This document shows positions 8,683 through 16,714 of a DNA stretch of 64,000 bases, piece after piece. Below the pieces are notes generated by a model. That model was given only the letters and a program-made list of their open reading frames with translations. It was not told where the DNA came from and made no database searches. The position numbers were made by a program, and so were the translations under genes. This stretch comes from JANMJD01 sp963828405 (GTDB lineage: Bacteria > Actinomycetota > Acidimicrobiia > Acidimicrobiales > Ilumatobacteraceae): the NCBI GenBank assembly GCA_963828405.1, contig CAWHEG010000031.1:2852001-2916000 (forward strand). The letters are read 5' to 3'. The stretch's first letter is position 1, and each line of letters opens with the position of its first letter.

Positions 8683-10116
8683 ATGCGCTACCTCAACGGC
8701 ACACCACCGTACGACCTGACCTACAACGACGTGTTCATGGTGCCGAGCCTCTCGCTCGTCGGTTCGCGCTTCGACGTCGACCTCTCCACACCCGACGGCG
8801 TCGGCACGACGATCCCCGTCGTCGTCTCGAACATGACGGCCGTGGCCGGTCGGCGGATGGCCGAGACGGTCGCCCGGCGGGGCGGGATCGCCGTGCTGCC
8901 CCAGGACATCCCGCTCGACGTGATCGCCGCGGTGATCCGCTACGTCAAGAGCCGCCACACCGTCTACGAGACGCCGATCGCCCTCGACACGTCCCATACG
9001 GTGGGTGATGCGCTCGGCCTGATCCACAAGCGGGCCCACGGGGCCGTCATCGTCGTCGACGACGGTCGTGCCGTCGGCATCTTCACCGAGGCCGACGCCA
9101 CGGGGTTCGACCGCTTCACCCAGCTGCACAACGTGATGAGCCGCGACGTCGTCACGATCGAGGCGGGGACCGACGCGGAGAAGATCTTCGAGGTGCTCTC
9201 GCTCCATCGCGTCTCGGCCGCCCCCGTCGTCGACGCGGACGGCGTGCTCGTCGGCTGCGCGACCAGACGGGGCGCGCTGCGGTCGACGATCTACCGACCG
9301 GCGCTCGACCGCTCGGGCCGGATGTGCGTCGCCGTCGCCGTCGGGATCAACGGGGACCCGGCCGGCAAGGCCGCCGAGCTGGCCGCGCTCGGCGCCGACG
9401 TCCTGGTGATCGACACCGCCCACGGGCACCAGGGCAAGATGCTCGCAGCCCTGACCGCGGTGCGTCGGGCGGCTCCCCACCTGCCGATCGTGGCCGGCAA
9501 CGTGGTCACGGCCGATGGGACCCGCGATCTGATCGAGGCCGGCGCCGACATCGTCAAGGTCGGGGTCGGTCCGGGAGCGATGTGCACGACGCGGATGATG
9601 ACCGGCGTCGGGCGGCCACAGTTCTCGGCCGTCGCCGAGTGCGCCGCCGAGGCCCACCGGCTGGGGCGTCACGTGTGGGCGGATGGGGGAGTGCGCCACC
9701 CCCGCGACGTCGCCCTCGCCCTGGCCGCCGGCGCCGACAACGTGATGTTCGGTTCGCTGCTCGCCGGGACCTACGAGAGCGCCGCCGACACCCTGCGCGA
9801 CTCGGATGGGCGCCTGTACAAGGAGAGCTTCGGGATGGCCTCCAACCGGGCGGTGCGCAACCGCACGAGCCGCGAGACACCCTTCGAGCGGGCCCGCAAG
9901 GAGCTGTTCGAGGAGGGGATCAGCACCTCCCGGATGTACGTCGATCCCGAGCGACCGGGCGTCGAGGACATCATCGACGAGCTCGTCGCCGGGGTACGCA
10001 GCGCCTTCACCTACGCCGGGGCGGCGAGCATCGCCGAGTTCCACGAGCGGGCGGTGGTCGGCGTGCAGAGCGCCGCCGGCTACGACGAGGGCCGACCGCT
10101 CGGCACCAGCTGGTGA
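8683..10116 (+). CDS. guaB1: GuaB1 family IMP dehydrogenase-related protein (probable GMP reductase)
   Basis: TIM-barrel nucleotide enzyme with a CBS pair inserted at about residues 95-215. The active-site loop is GVGPGAMCTTRMMTGVGRPQ, with the catalytic cysteine; the barrel also shows VIDTAHGHQ and WADGGVRHP. At 477 residues it matches the actinobacterial GuaB1 group rather than true GuaB, which has a GICTTR-type loop and a different flap. In mycobacteria GuaB1 works as a GMP reductase (GMP to IMP with NADPH) and its CBS pair is controlled by purine nucleotides. I infer the same here from family knowledge. Start: ATG behind GGGAGG. Ten bases separate it from cmk. Confidence 0.86.
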   Translation: MRYLNGTPPYDLTYNDVFMVPSLSLVGSRFDVDLSTPDGVGTTIPVVVSNMTAVAGRRMAETVARRGGIAVLPQDIPLDVIAAVIRYVKSRHTVYETPIALDTSHTVGDALGLIHKRAHGAVIVVDDGRAVGIFTEADATGFDRFTQLHNVMSRDVVTIEAGTDAEKIFEVLSLHRVSAAPVVDADGVLVGCATRRGALRSTIYRPALDRSGRMCVAVAVGINGDPAGKAAELAALGADVLVIDTAHGHQGKMLAALTAVRRAAPHLPIVAGNVVTADGTRDLIEAGADIVKVGVGPGAMCTTRMMTGVGRPQFSAVAECAAEAHRLGRHVWADGGVRHPRDVALALAAGADNVMFGSLLAGTYESAADTLRDSDGRLYKESFGMASNRAVRNRTSRETPFERARKELFEEGISTSRMYVDPERPGVEDIIDELVAGVRSAFTYAGAASIAEFHERAVVGVQSAAGYDEGRPLGTSW

Positions 10117-10126
10117 GGCGGCAGAC

Positions 10127-10780
10127 GTGCTCGTCGTAGCGCTCGACGGCCCGGCCGGCTCCGGCAAGTCGACGGTCAGCCGGCGCCTGGCCATCCGGCT
10201 CGGGGTGCCGTACCTCGACACCGGGGCGATGTACCGGTGCGTCGCTCTCGCGGCGCTGATCGGCGGCGTGGATCCGCACGACGCCGACTCGGTCGGCGAT
10301 CTGGCCCGTCGCCTGCGGATGGAGATCACCCCAGAGGCCGTCGTCCTCGAGGGCAGCGACGTCACCGACGCCATCCGCAGCCCTGCGGTCAACGCCATCG
10401 TCAGCGTCGTGGCCGCCCATCCCGCCGTGCGGGCCGAACTGCGCGGCCGGCAGCGGGCATGGGCCGAGTCGGCCGGTGGGGGGGTCGTCGAGGGCCGCGA
10501 CATCGGTTCGGTCGTCTTCCCCGATGCGACGCTGAAGGTGTACCTCACCGCCTCACCGCTCGAGCGTGCCCGCCGCCGGGCCGCCGAGTCTGGTGGCGAT
10601 GTCGCCGAGATCGCCCGGTCGATCGGCGACCGCGATCACCTCGATTCGACGCGGGACGACAGCCCGCTCGTCGCCGCCGCCGGCGCGGTCACGATCGACA
10701 CCGACGGCCTGGGGGTCGACGACGTGATCGACCGGATCGCCGCGCTCCTCGACGAGCGCGCCGGTGTGCAGAAGGGATGA
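10127..10780 (+). CDS. cmk: Cytidylate kinase
   Basis: Phosphorylates CMP and dCMP with ATP. The P-loop DGPAGSGKSTVSRR is at the N-terminus, followed by LDTGAMYR and, later, GRDIGSVVFPDA, all Cmk signatures; the lid region contains RDHLDSTRDDSPL. At 217 residues it is a standard bacterial Cmk. The GTG start gives VLVVALDGPAGSGK with the P-loop at the usual distance; upstream codons in the same frame are only the overlapping 3' end of guaB1. The gene lies between guaB1 and plsC, and cmk-plsC pairs are common in bacteria. Confidence 0.95.
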   Translation: MLVVALDGPAGSGKSTVSRRLAIRLGVPYLDTGAMYRCVALAALIGGVDPHDADSVGDLARRLRMEITPEAVVLEGSDVTDAIRSPAVNAIVSVVAAHPAVRAELRGRQRAWAESAGGGVVEGRDIGSVVFPDATLKVYLTASPLERARRRAAESGGDVAEIARSIGDRDHLDSTRDDSPLVAAAGAVTIDTDGLGVDDVIDRIAALLDERAGVQKG

Positions 10781-10784
10781 CGAG

Positions 10785-11465
10785 ATGACCAAGATGGCCA
10801 CCCGGATGGTCGGCAACTCGCTGGCCGAGCGGCTGCTGTACCGCTTCTGCAGGGCTGCCTGCGTGCTGTTCTGCCGGCTCTACCTGCGGATGAGCGTCGA
10901 GGGCCGCGCCAACCTGCCAACCGAGGGGGCGTTCATCCTCTCCCCGGTCCACCGGTCGTACATCGACACGCTGATCACCGGGGCCTCGGTCACCGTTCGG
11001 CCGCGCTACCTGGCCAAGGACTCGTTGTGGAGGAACCGTGTACTGGGCCGTCTGGTCTCGGCGCTCGGCGGCTTCCCGGTGGCCCGGGGCACGGCCGATC
11101 GCGAGGCGCTGCGCCGCTGCATCGAGGTGATCGAGGGGGGTGAGCCGCTGGTGCTGTTCCCCGAGGGGGAACGCAAGAGCGGCCCGGTCGTCCAGCCGCT
11201 GTTCGACGGAGCGGCCTACGTCGCCTCGAAGACCGGTGTACCGATCGTGCCGATCGGCATCGGGGGCTCGGAGCGGGCGATGCCCAAGGGCACCAACCTG
11301 ATCCGGCCGCGCAAGGTGCACGTGATCATCGGCCAGCCGTTGCGCCCCCGGCGCGACGAGACCGGCAAGGTGCCGCGGTCGGCCGTGAAGGAGCTCAGCG
11401 ACGAGCTGCACGCCGAGCTGCAGGTGCTGTTCGACCGGGCCCAGGCCCGCGCCGGCGGTCACTGA
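10785..11465 (+). CDS. plsC: 1-acyl-sn-glycerol-3-phosphate acyltransferase (PlsC family)
   Basis: Membrane-associated enzyme that acylates lysophosphatidate at position 2 in phospholipid synthesis. It contains the catalytic HX4D motif as HRSYID, the substrate-binding motif FPEGERKSG and the later VPIVPIGIGG block, preceded by a short hydrophobic anchor (CRAACVLFCRLYL). Its 226 residues are typical. The ATG lies 4 bp after the cmk stop, with AGAAGG in the cmk 3' end as Shine-Dalgarno. Confidence 0.9.
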   Translation: MTKMATRMVGNSLAERLLYRFCRAACVLFCRLYLRMSVEGRANLPTEGAFILSPVHRSYIDTLITGASVTVRPRYLAKDSLWRNRVLGRLVSALGGFPVARGTADREALRRCIEVIEGGEPLVLFPEGERKSGPVVQPLFDGAAYVASKTGVPIVPIGIGGSERAMPKGTNLIRPRKVHVIIGQPLRPRRDETGKVPRSAVKELSDELHAELQVLFDRAQARAGGH

Positions 11466-11531
11466 ACGCGGGCGGGCCGCCGCGCCGAGCCGGACCCGGA
11501 GCCCAGGTGCGCGGCCGCCGCCGCGGGCCCG

Positions 11532-11594
11532 CCAGATCAGGAGGCCAGATCAGGAGGCCAGATCGTCAGGAGGCCAGATCGTCAGGAGGCCAGG
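11532..11594. repeat. Four-unit tandem repeat over the apeB stop codon
   Basis: Two 13-bp units (CCAGATCAGGAGG) are followed by two 16-bp units (CCAGATCGTCAGGAGG) and a partial fifth. The apeB stop codon lies in the last full unit, so the unit carrying the end of the gene (codons for Ala-Ser-stop on the minus strand) has been copied three times downstream. The repeat is outside the coding region and probably arose by slippage. Confidence 0.85.
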
Positions 11595-12841
11595 TAGACG
11601 GTGAGCGCCCGGGCGAGATAGCCCGGGTCGTCGGCCCCGCAGAGCTCGCGGGCGGAGTGCATCGACAGCTGCGGCACGCCGACGTCGACCGTCGGCACGC
11701 CGAGCCGGGTGGCCGTCAGCGGACCGATCGTCGAACCGCATGGCATGTTGTTGCGCGAGACGAAGGTCTGCCAGGGCACGCCCGCCTGCTCGCAGCAGCG
11801 GCGGAAGACGGCGGCCGTGTCGGCGCTCGTCGCGTAGCGCTGGTTGCTGTTCACCTTGATCGCCGGGCCGGCGTTGACCATCGGGCGGTGCCCCGGGTCG
11901 TGACGCTCCGGGTAGTTGGGGTGGACGGCGTGGGCGTTGTCGGACGACACGCAGCTCGACGCCGCCAGCGCCCGGTGGAACGCGTCGCCGGTGGCGCCCG
12001 CGCCGAGGGCGAGGCGCTCGAGCACGGTGGCCAGGAACGGTCCGCCCGCCCCGGCGACCGACTCCGACCCGACCTCCTCGTGGTCGAAGAGGGCGATCAC
12101 CGCGGTGGCCGTCGCCGGTTCGGTCCCGGCGATCGCCTCGGTGGCGGCCCAGCACGACAGCTGGTTGTCGAGCCGTCCGGCGGCGAACAGGGTGCGGTCG
12201 GCACCCAGCGTCCCCGCAGGGGTGAGATCGAACAGTTGCAGCTCCCAGGCAGCCACGGCGTCGGGGGCCAGACCAGCCCGCTCGGCGATCCAGGCGGCGA
12301 AGGCACCGTCGACCGGGTCGCCGGTGCCCCACACCGGGCTGAGGTGGCCGTGCTTGTCGAGGAGGAGCCCCTTGTCGTTGACCTCGCGGTCGAGGTGGAT
12401 CGCCAGTTGCGGGACGCGGGCGACCGGCTCGCGCACGGCGACGAGGTGCGCCGTGCCGTCCCGGGCGACCAGCCGGCCGGCGATGCCCAGGTCGCGGTCG
12501 AGCCAGGAGTTGAGCAGCGGACCTCCGTAGACCTCGACGCCGAGCTGCCGCCAGCCCAACACGCCGCCGTCGGGTCGCGGCTTGACCCGCAGGCCGGGCG
12601 AGTCGGTGTGGGCGCCGACGATGCGGAAGCCGTCCGTCGGCGACCCGGTGCCCCTCCGCCAGGCGATCAGCGCCCCGCCCCGCACGACCATGCCCCGTTC
12701 GGCGTCACCCCATGCCTCGCGTTCGGCGAGGAGCGGATAGCCGAGTCCGCGCAGGCGCTCGGCCGACGAGGCCACGGCGTGGAACGGCGACGGGGAGGCA
12801 TCGAGATAGGCGGCAAGGTCGTCGAGCGGGCCGCCGGTCAC
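11582..12841 (-). CDS. apeB: M18 family aminopeptidase (aspartyl aminopeptidase type)
   Basis: Cytosolic zinc aminopeptidase that removes N-terminal acidic residues. Metal and catalytic segments of the M18 family are all present: GAHTDSPGLRVKP (zinc His and Asp), DHEEVGSES (catalytic and zinc acids), SSDNAHAVHPNY and the C-terminal MPCGSTIGP and SMHSARELCG. The protein has 419 residues, within the family range. The GTG start overlaps the histidine phosphatase stop by GTGA, so the two genes form one minus-strand unit. Confidence 0.94.
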   Translation of the reverse strand: MTGGPLDDLAAYLDASPSPFHAVASSAERLRGLGYPLLAEREAWGDAERGMVVRGGALIAWRRGTGSPTDGFRIVGAHTDSPGLRVKPRPDGGVLGWRQLGVEVYGGPLLNSWLDRDLGIAGRLVARDGTAHLVAVREPVARVPQLAIHLDREVNDKGLLLDKHGHLSPVWGTGDPVDGAFAAWIAERAGLAPDAVAAWELQLFDLTPAGTLGADRTLFAAGRLDNQLSCWAATEAIAGTEPATATAVIALFDHEEVGSESVAGAGGPFLATVLERLALGAGATGDAFHRALAASSCVSSDNAHAVHPNYPERHDPGHRPMVNAGPAIKVNSNQRYATSADTAAVFRRCCEQAGVPWQTFVSRNNMPCGSTIGPLTATRLGVPTVDVGVPQLSMHSARELCGADDPGYLARALTVYLAS

Positions 12842-13464
12842 GACTGCACCAGGCCGATCGGCAACCCGCTACCGCGCAGATGGGCGGTCTCGTTGAGCGT
12901 CACCAGCGTCCGTTGGCCACTGCTCGCCGCGGCGACGCGATGGATCGAGGTGTAGTTGGGGTAGAAGAACCCGCTGGTCGTCGGCTGGCCGAGCACGTGG
13001 CCCAGGTACCCGTTGATCACGCCGCCATGGCAGACGACGGCGATCCGGTCCCCGCGGTGCGAGGCGATGAGTCGCTCGATGGCGGCGACGAGCACGGCGT
13101 TGAACTCCTCGAGGGTCTCGTCCGTGGCGTCCGCGGACCAGGGGTTGGCGATGAACTCCTGCCAGGCATCGCCACCGGCCGCCTTGATCTCCTCGATCGG
13201 GATGTACCCGGTGGCCAGACGGTCGAACTCGGCGACCGCGTCCTCGACGACCACCTCGAGTCCCTGGCTGGCGGCTACGGGGGCGGCCGTCTCCAGCGCC
13301 CGGCGCAGCGGGCTGGAGTAGATCGCGTCCACCCGTTCGGTGGCCAGGTAGCCGGCGAGCAACTCGGCCTGGGCCACTCCCTCGGGCGACAGCGCCGGGT
13401 CGGCCGGCCCGGTCGTGCCTTCCCGGCGGACGGGCAGCGCGTGTCGAATGAGGAGGAGTTCCAT
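12838..13464 (-). CDS. Histidine phosphatase family protein
   Basis: Phosphoglycerate mutase-like phosphatase with the phosphohistidine site LIRHALPVRR at residues 5-14 (RHA in place of RHG), the second histidine in VVCHGGVINGY, and SSPLRRALETAAP. At 208 residues it fits the small phosphatase branch rather than glycolytic Gpm. The substrate is unknown. The ATG (complement of 13462-13464) is 21 bp from the divergent pyk start and has TATCTA 8 bp upstream on its own strand. A much longer open frame extending upstream is only an antisense shadow of pyk. Confidence 0.87.
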   Translation of the reverse strand: MELLLIRHALPVRREGTTGPADPALSPEGVAQAELLAGYLATERVDAIYSSPLRRALETAAPVAASQGLEVVVEDAVAEFDRLATGYIPIEEIKAAGGDAWQEFIANPWSADATDETLEEFNAVLVAAIERLIASHRGDRIAVVCHGGVINGYLGHVLGQPTTSGFFYPNYTSIHRVAAASSGQRTLVTLNETAHLRGSGLPIGLVQS

Positions 13465-13472
13465 AGATCGAC

Positions 13473-13478
13473 TAGATA
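13473..13478. promoter_or_regulatory. Shared divergent -10 region between the phosphatase gene and pyk
   Basis: The hexamer reads TAGATA toward pyk (7 bp to its ATG) and TATCTA toward the phosphatase (8 bp to its ATG). Both start codons are only 21 bp apart, so two leaderless promoters must overlap here and are probably mutually exclusive. Confidence 0.5.
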
Positions 13479-13485
13479 AGCACCC

Positions 13486-14922
13486 ATGACCCGCCGGACC
13501 AAGATCGTGGCCACCGTCGGACCGGCGAGCACCGAGCCCGCAGCGCTCGACCGCCTGCTGGCCGCCGGCACCGATGTCGTACGGCTCAACCTCAGCCACG
13601 GTCCGTTGACCGAGCACCTCGAACGACTGTCCGCGGTGCGGGCGGCCGCGGTGCGGGCCGGGCGGCCGATCGCCGTGCTCGCCGACCTTCCCGGTCCGAA
13701 GGTGCGCGCCGGCCGTTTCGCCGACGGCGGCGTGCAGCTCGCCGCGGCCGCGCCGGTGCGGCTCGTTCCCGGTGAGGGGCCGTCGACGGTGGAGGTGATC
13801 ACCGTCGACTACCCGACGTTGATCGGCGACCTCGCCGTCGGGGACCGGATCGTGGTCGGCGACGGGGCGATCACCCTGCGCACCGAGGCGATCTCGCCCG
13901 ACGCCGTCCACGCCGTCGTCGTCACCGCCGGCGCCGTCCAGGGCCGCCCGGGGATCCACCTGCCCTCCGAACGGCTCCGGTTGACGACCCCGACCGACGC
14001 CGATCTCGTCCTCGCCGCGGAGATGACCCGGGCCGGTGTCGACTACCTCGCCGTGTCGTTCGTCCGTGACAGCGTCGACCTCCTCGCCGTCCGGGCCGTG
14101 ACCGGGTCCGACGGGCCGCGCCTGGTGGCCAAGATCGAGACGCTGCCCGCCGTGCTCTCGCTGGACCGCATCGTCGAGGTCGCCGACGCCGTGATGGTCG
14201 CCCGCGGCGACCTCGGGATCGAATGCCCGCTCGAGGACGTGCCCCACATGCAGAAGCGGATCATCCGTACGTGCGTCGAGGCGGGGGTGCCGGTGATCAC
14301 GGCCACCCAGATGCTCGAGAGCATGATCACCGCCCCGGCACCCACCCGGGCCGAGGTCAGCGACGTGGCCAATGCGGTGTTCGACGGCACCGACGCGGTG
14401 ATGCTCTCGGCCGAGACGGCTGTCGGCCACGATCCTTCCCTCGTCGTGCGCACGATGGGGGTGATCGCCGAGCGGGCGGAGCGGGAGGCCGACTACGCGC
14501 AGTGGGCCAATCGCCTCGGCCGCACCCAGCGCGGCCAGCGCGACGAGAGCGTCGACCGGATCACCCGGGCGATCACCCACGCCGCCTGGCAGGCGGCCGC
14601 CGATGCCGACGTGACGGCGATCCTGTGCTGCACACGCAGCGGGCGCACGGCCCGGGCGATGGCCCGCTACCGCCCCGCCGCCCGCCTGATCGGGCTCAGC
14701 CCCGACCCGCGGACCGTCCGTGCCCTGTCCCTGTCCTGGGGGATCACGCCGCTGTTGACCGAGGTCCACCACTCCACCGACGATCTGGTCTGGTTCGCCG
14801 TGGAAAGCGCCGTCACCGCCGGCGTCGTGGCCCGCGGCGAACACGTGCTGGTGCTGGCCGGGGCCCCCGACCGTCCCTCGGGGGCGGCGACCGACGTGTT
14901 GCGGATCGTCCGGATCGATTGA
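13486..14922 (+). CDS. pyk: Pyruvate kinase
   Basis: Glycolytic enzyme converting phosphoenolpyruvate and ADP to pyruvate and ATP. N-terminal RRTKIVATVGPAS, the active-site block AKIETLPAV, MVARGDLGIECPLEDVP, TATQMLESM and DAVMLSAETAVG are all conserved. At 478 residues it carries A, B and C domains and lacks the extra C-terminal PEP-utiliser domain seen in some bacilli. It is transcribed alone from a leaderless-type promoter shared with the divergent phosphatase gene. Confidence 0.96.
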   Translation: MTRRTKIVATVGPASTEPAALDRLLAAGTDVVRLNLSHGPLTEHLERLSAVRAAAVRAGRPIAVLADLPGPKVRAGRFADGGVQLAAAAPVRLVPGEGPSTVEVITVDYPTLIGDLAVGDRIVVGDGAITLRTEAISPDAVHAVVVTAGAVQGRPGIHLPSERLRLTTPTDADLVLAAEMTRAGVDYLAVSFVRDSVDLLAVRAVTGSDGPRLVAKIETLPAVLSLDRIVEVADAVMVARGDLGIECPLEDVPHMQKRIIRTCVEAGVPVITATQMLESMITAPAPTRAEVSDVANAVFDGTDAVMLSAETAVGHDPSLVVRTMGVIAERAEREADYAQWANRLGRTQRGQRDESVDRITRAITHAAWQAAADADVTAILCCTRSGRTARAMARYRPAARLIGLSPDPRTVRALSLSWGITPLLTEVHHSTDDLVWFAVESAVTAGVVARGEHVLVLAGAPDRPSGAATDVLRIVRID

Positions 14923-14962
14923 ACCGGCGTCGGACAGAGGCGTTCGCCCGCCCGTGCGCGCC

Positions 14963-15241
14963 TCAGGGCGTCGTGCTCTTCTTGACCCCGACGTCGACCT
15001 TCCAGCCGAAGAAGTCGCACTGCGTCGACGCGCCGCCGGTCCTCACGACCTGGTCGGCACAGTCCTTCACCGCGGCGCGCTGGTCCCACAGACCGAGGAT
15101 GAGCCCGAAGATGACGATCAGGCCGACGGCCTTGGTGGTCACCGACTTGATGAACTTGAGAACGCCGAAGGCCAGCCCGAAGAGGACGAAACTGATCGCG
15201 ATGGCCAGGGCCTGGGCGGACGACGAGGTCAGGGCGAACAC
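14963..15241 (-). CDS. Small membrane protein of unknown function
   Basis: A 92-residue protein with two predicted transmembrane helices (about residues 8-30, ALAIAISFVLFGLAFGVL, and 38-52, VGLIVIFGLILGLW). A short C-terminal tail carries two cysteines and ends VGVKKSTTP. I recognise no family. The GTG start is supported by TAGGGT 6 bp upstream on the minus strand. It is convergent with pyk and divergent from the DUF3151 gene. Confidence 0.7.
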   Translation of the reverse strand: MFALTSSSAQALAIAISFVLFGLAFGVLKFIKSVTTKAVGLIVIFGLILGLWDQRAAVKDCADQVVRTGGASTQCDFFGWKVDVGVKKSTTP

Positions 15242-15247
15242 GTCTCT

Positions 15248-15253
15248 ACCCTA
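15248..15253 (-). promoter_or_regulatory. Leaderless -10 element of the 92-aa membrane protein gene
   Basis: TAGGGT on the minus strand ends 6 bp before the GTG. No Shine-Dalgarno is visible. Confidence 0.5.
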
Positions 15254-15280
15254 GAACGAGGCGATGTCCCATCGGTGGAA

Positions 15281-15286
15281 TATCGT
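15281..15286 (+). promoter_or_regulatory. Leaderless -10 element of the DUF3151 gene
   Basis: TATCGT lies 8 bp before the ATG at 15295. The preceding GGTGGAATATC closely resembles the promoter at 7450-7460. Confidence 0.5.
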
Positions 15287-15294
15287 CATCGGCG

Positions 15295-15738
15295 ATGAGC
15301 GATGTCCGCAGTGTCAACCTGTCCAGCGGTGGGCTCCCCACCACGGTCCTCGATCCCGAGGTGCCCGAAGCGCTCGCCGCCCTGAGCGAGGCGCTCGAGG
15401 TCGACGCGCCCCGGCGATTGGCCGAGGTGGCCGGTGTCGCCGCCCGGTGGCCGACGTTCCTCGACGCCTGGGCCCAACTGGGGTCGCTGGCCCGCGACGA
15501 CGTCGAGGCGTACGCCTACTACCGGGTCGGATACCACCGGGGGCTGGACCGCCTGCGGGCCAGCGGGTGGCGGGGCAGCGGCTACGTGCGCTGGCAGGAC
15601 GAGACCAACCGTGGCTTCCTGCGGGCGCTGCGCGGGCTGCGGGACACGGCCGGGCGGATCGGCGAGGCGGCCGAGGCGCAGCGGTGTGCGCTGTTCCTCC
15701 TCCAACTCGACCCGTCCGGCGTGCCGGACGAAGGCTGA
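15295..15738 (+). CDS. DUF3151 family protein
   Basis: A 147-residue cytoplasmic protein matching the actinobacterial DUF3151 pattern: an N-terminal TTVLDPEVPEAL, a central AYAYYRVGYHRGLDRLRA, NRGFLRALRGLRDTAGRIGE and a C-terminal RCALFLLQLDPS. The family has no known biochemical role; the helical repeats look TPR-like. Eleven bases separate its stop from the mobA GTG, so the two may be co-transcribed. Confidence 0.8.
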   Translation: MSDVRSVNLSSGGLPTTVLDPEVPEALAALSEALEVDAPRRLAEVAGVAARWPTFLDAWAQLGSLARDDVEAYAYYRVGYHRGLDRLRASGWRGSGYVRWQDETNRGFLRALRGLRDTAGRIGEAAEAQRCALFLLQLDPSGVPDEG

Positions 15739-15748
15739 GCGGGGCTGC

Positions 15749-16714
15749 GTGGGGGACCCGCATGCTGTGGCCTTCAGCGGTGCGGTGCTGATCGGTGGCG
15801 ACTCGCGACGGATGGGCGCCGACAAGTCCGCCCTGGCCGTGGGCGGCGTGCCGATGTCACAGCGGGTGGCCGACGCCGCCCGGTCGGCCGGCGCCGACCC
15901 GGTGGTTCTCATCGGCCGGGGTGGCGCGCCGCTGGCTCGAGAAGCGCGGCGAGCGGAGGTCATCGCCGACGGTTGGCCCGGCGAGGGGCCCCTCGGTGGG
16001 ATCCTCACCGCGCTGGCGTGGACGCCTGTACCGCTGGTCCTCGTGGTCGCCTGCGATCTGCCCTTCCTCGACGGGTCGACGATCGGGCGTCTCGTCGCCG
16101 GGGCCCGCCGGGGTCCGTGCGCCGTCACCGTCGCCGTGGCGGACCGCCGCCAGCCGCTCTGCGCGGTGTGGAACGCGCCACGATGCCGGGAGGTGGTCGG
16201 CGACGCATTCGCCGCCGGCGAGCGATCGGTCCACCGTGTGCTCGAGCGGCTCGCGGTGCTGGACGTGGACGTGGCGCCCCGGGCGGTGATCAACGTCAAC
16301 ACGCCCGAGGTGCTCGCCCAGGTCCGCGGCGAGGCCGCCGGCCCCGTCCTGGCTGCGCACGACGAGGCCGGCGCGCCTAGCGTTCAATCCATGCCGATCG
16401 ACGAGATCACTGTCCACGAACTGGCTGCCCGCTTGGCGGAGGGTGCGCTGCTCTTCGACGTGCGCGAGATCGCCGAATACGCCGAGGCGCACGCACCCGG
16501 CGCCGTGCTCGTACCGCTGAGCCAGCTGATCGATCGGGTCGACGAGTTCCCGACCGAGGGTGAGGTCCTCCTGATCTGCAGGTCGGGGGGGCGCAGCATG
16601 CGGGCGTGCCAGTTCCTCGTCGAGCGGGGTGTGCGGGCGGTCAACATCGCCGGAGGCACCGGCGCGTGGATCGATGCCGGTTTCGAGGTCGTCACCGGTC
16701 TCGAACCGACGTGA
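15749..16714 (+). CDS. mobA: MobA-like nucleotidyltransferase fused in frame to a rhodanese domain
   Basis: Residues 1-190 resemble MobA, which transfers GMP to molybdopterin: GGDSRRMGADKSAL is the nucleotide-binding loop, ACDLPFLDG the metal-binding region and VNVNTPEVL the C-terminal landmark. A linker of about 25 residues leads without a stop into a rhodanese domain (about 215-321) with the active-site loop ICRSGGRSMRA, in which cysteine is the sulfur-carrying residue. Molybdenum cofactor synthesis uses rhodanese sulfur transfer elsewhere, so a fusion is conceivable. However, a leaderless-type promoter and ATG at 16391 sit at the domain boundary, suggesting that the rhodanese can be made alone. 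The start could also be the in-frame GTG at 15767. Confidence 0.75.
   Translation: MGDPHAVAFSGAVLIGGDSRRMGADKSALAVGGVPMSQRVADAARSAGADPVVLIGRGGAPLAREARRAEVIADGWPGEGPLGGILTALAWTPVPLVLVVACDLPFLDGSTIGRLVAGARRGPCAVTVAVADRRQPLCAVWNAPRCREVVGDAFAAGERSVHRVLERLAVLDVDVAPRAVINVNTPEVLAQVRGEAAGPVLAAHDEAGAPSVQSMPIDEITVHELAARLAEGALLFDVREIAEYAEAHAPGAVLVPLSQLIDRVDEFPTEGEVLLICRSGGRSMRACQFLVERGVRAVNIAGGTGAWIDAGFEVVTGLEPT
16378..16383 (+). promoter_or_regulatory. Internal leaderless -10 element before the rhodanese domain
   Basis: TAGCGT, then 7 bp, then ATG (16391) in the same frame as the upstream MobA domain. The arrangement equals that of true gene starts in this window. Confidence 0.45.

Noticed and set aside
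12838..14844. Very long minus-strand open frame opposite pyk
   Set aside because: Only its 3' 208 codons form a real gene (histidine phosphatase). The rest is the antisense shadow of pyk, typical of 70% GC DNA with few stops.
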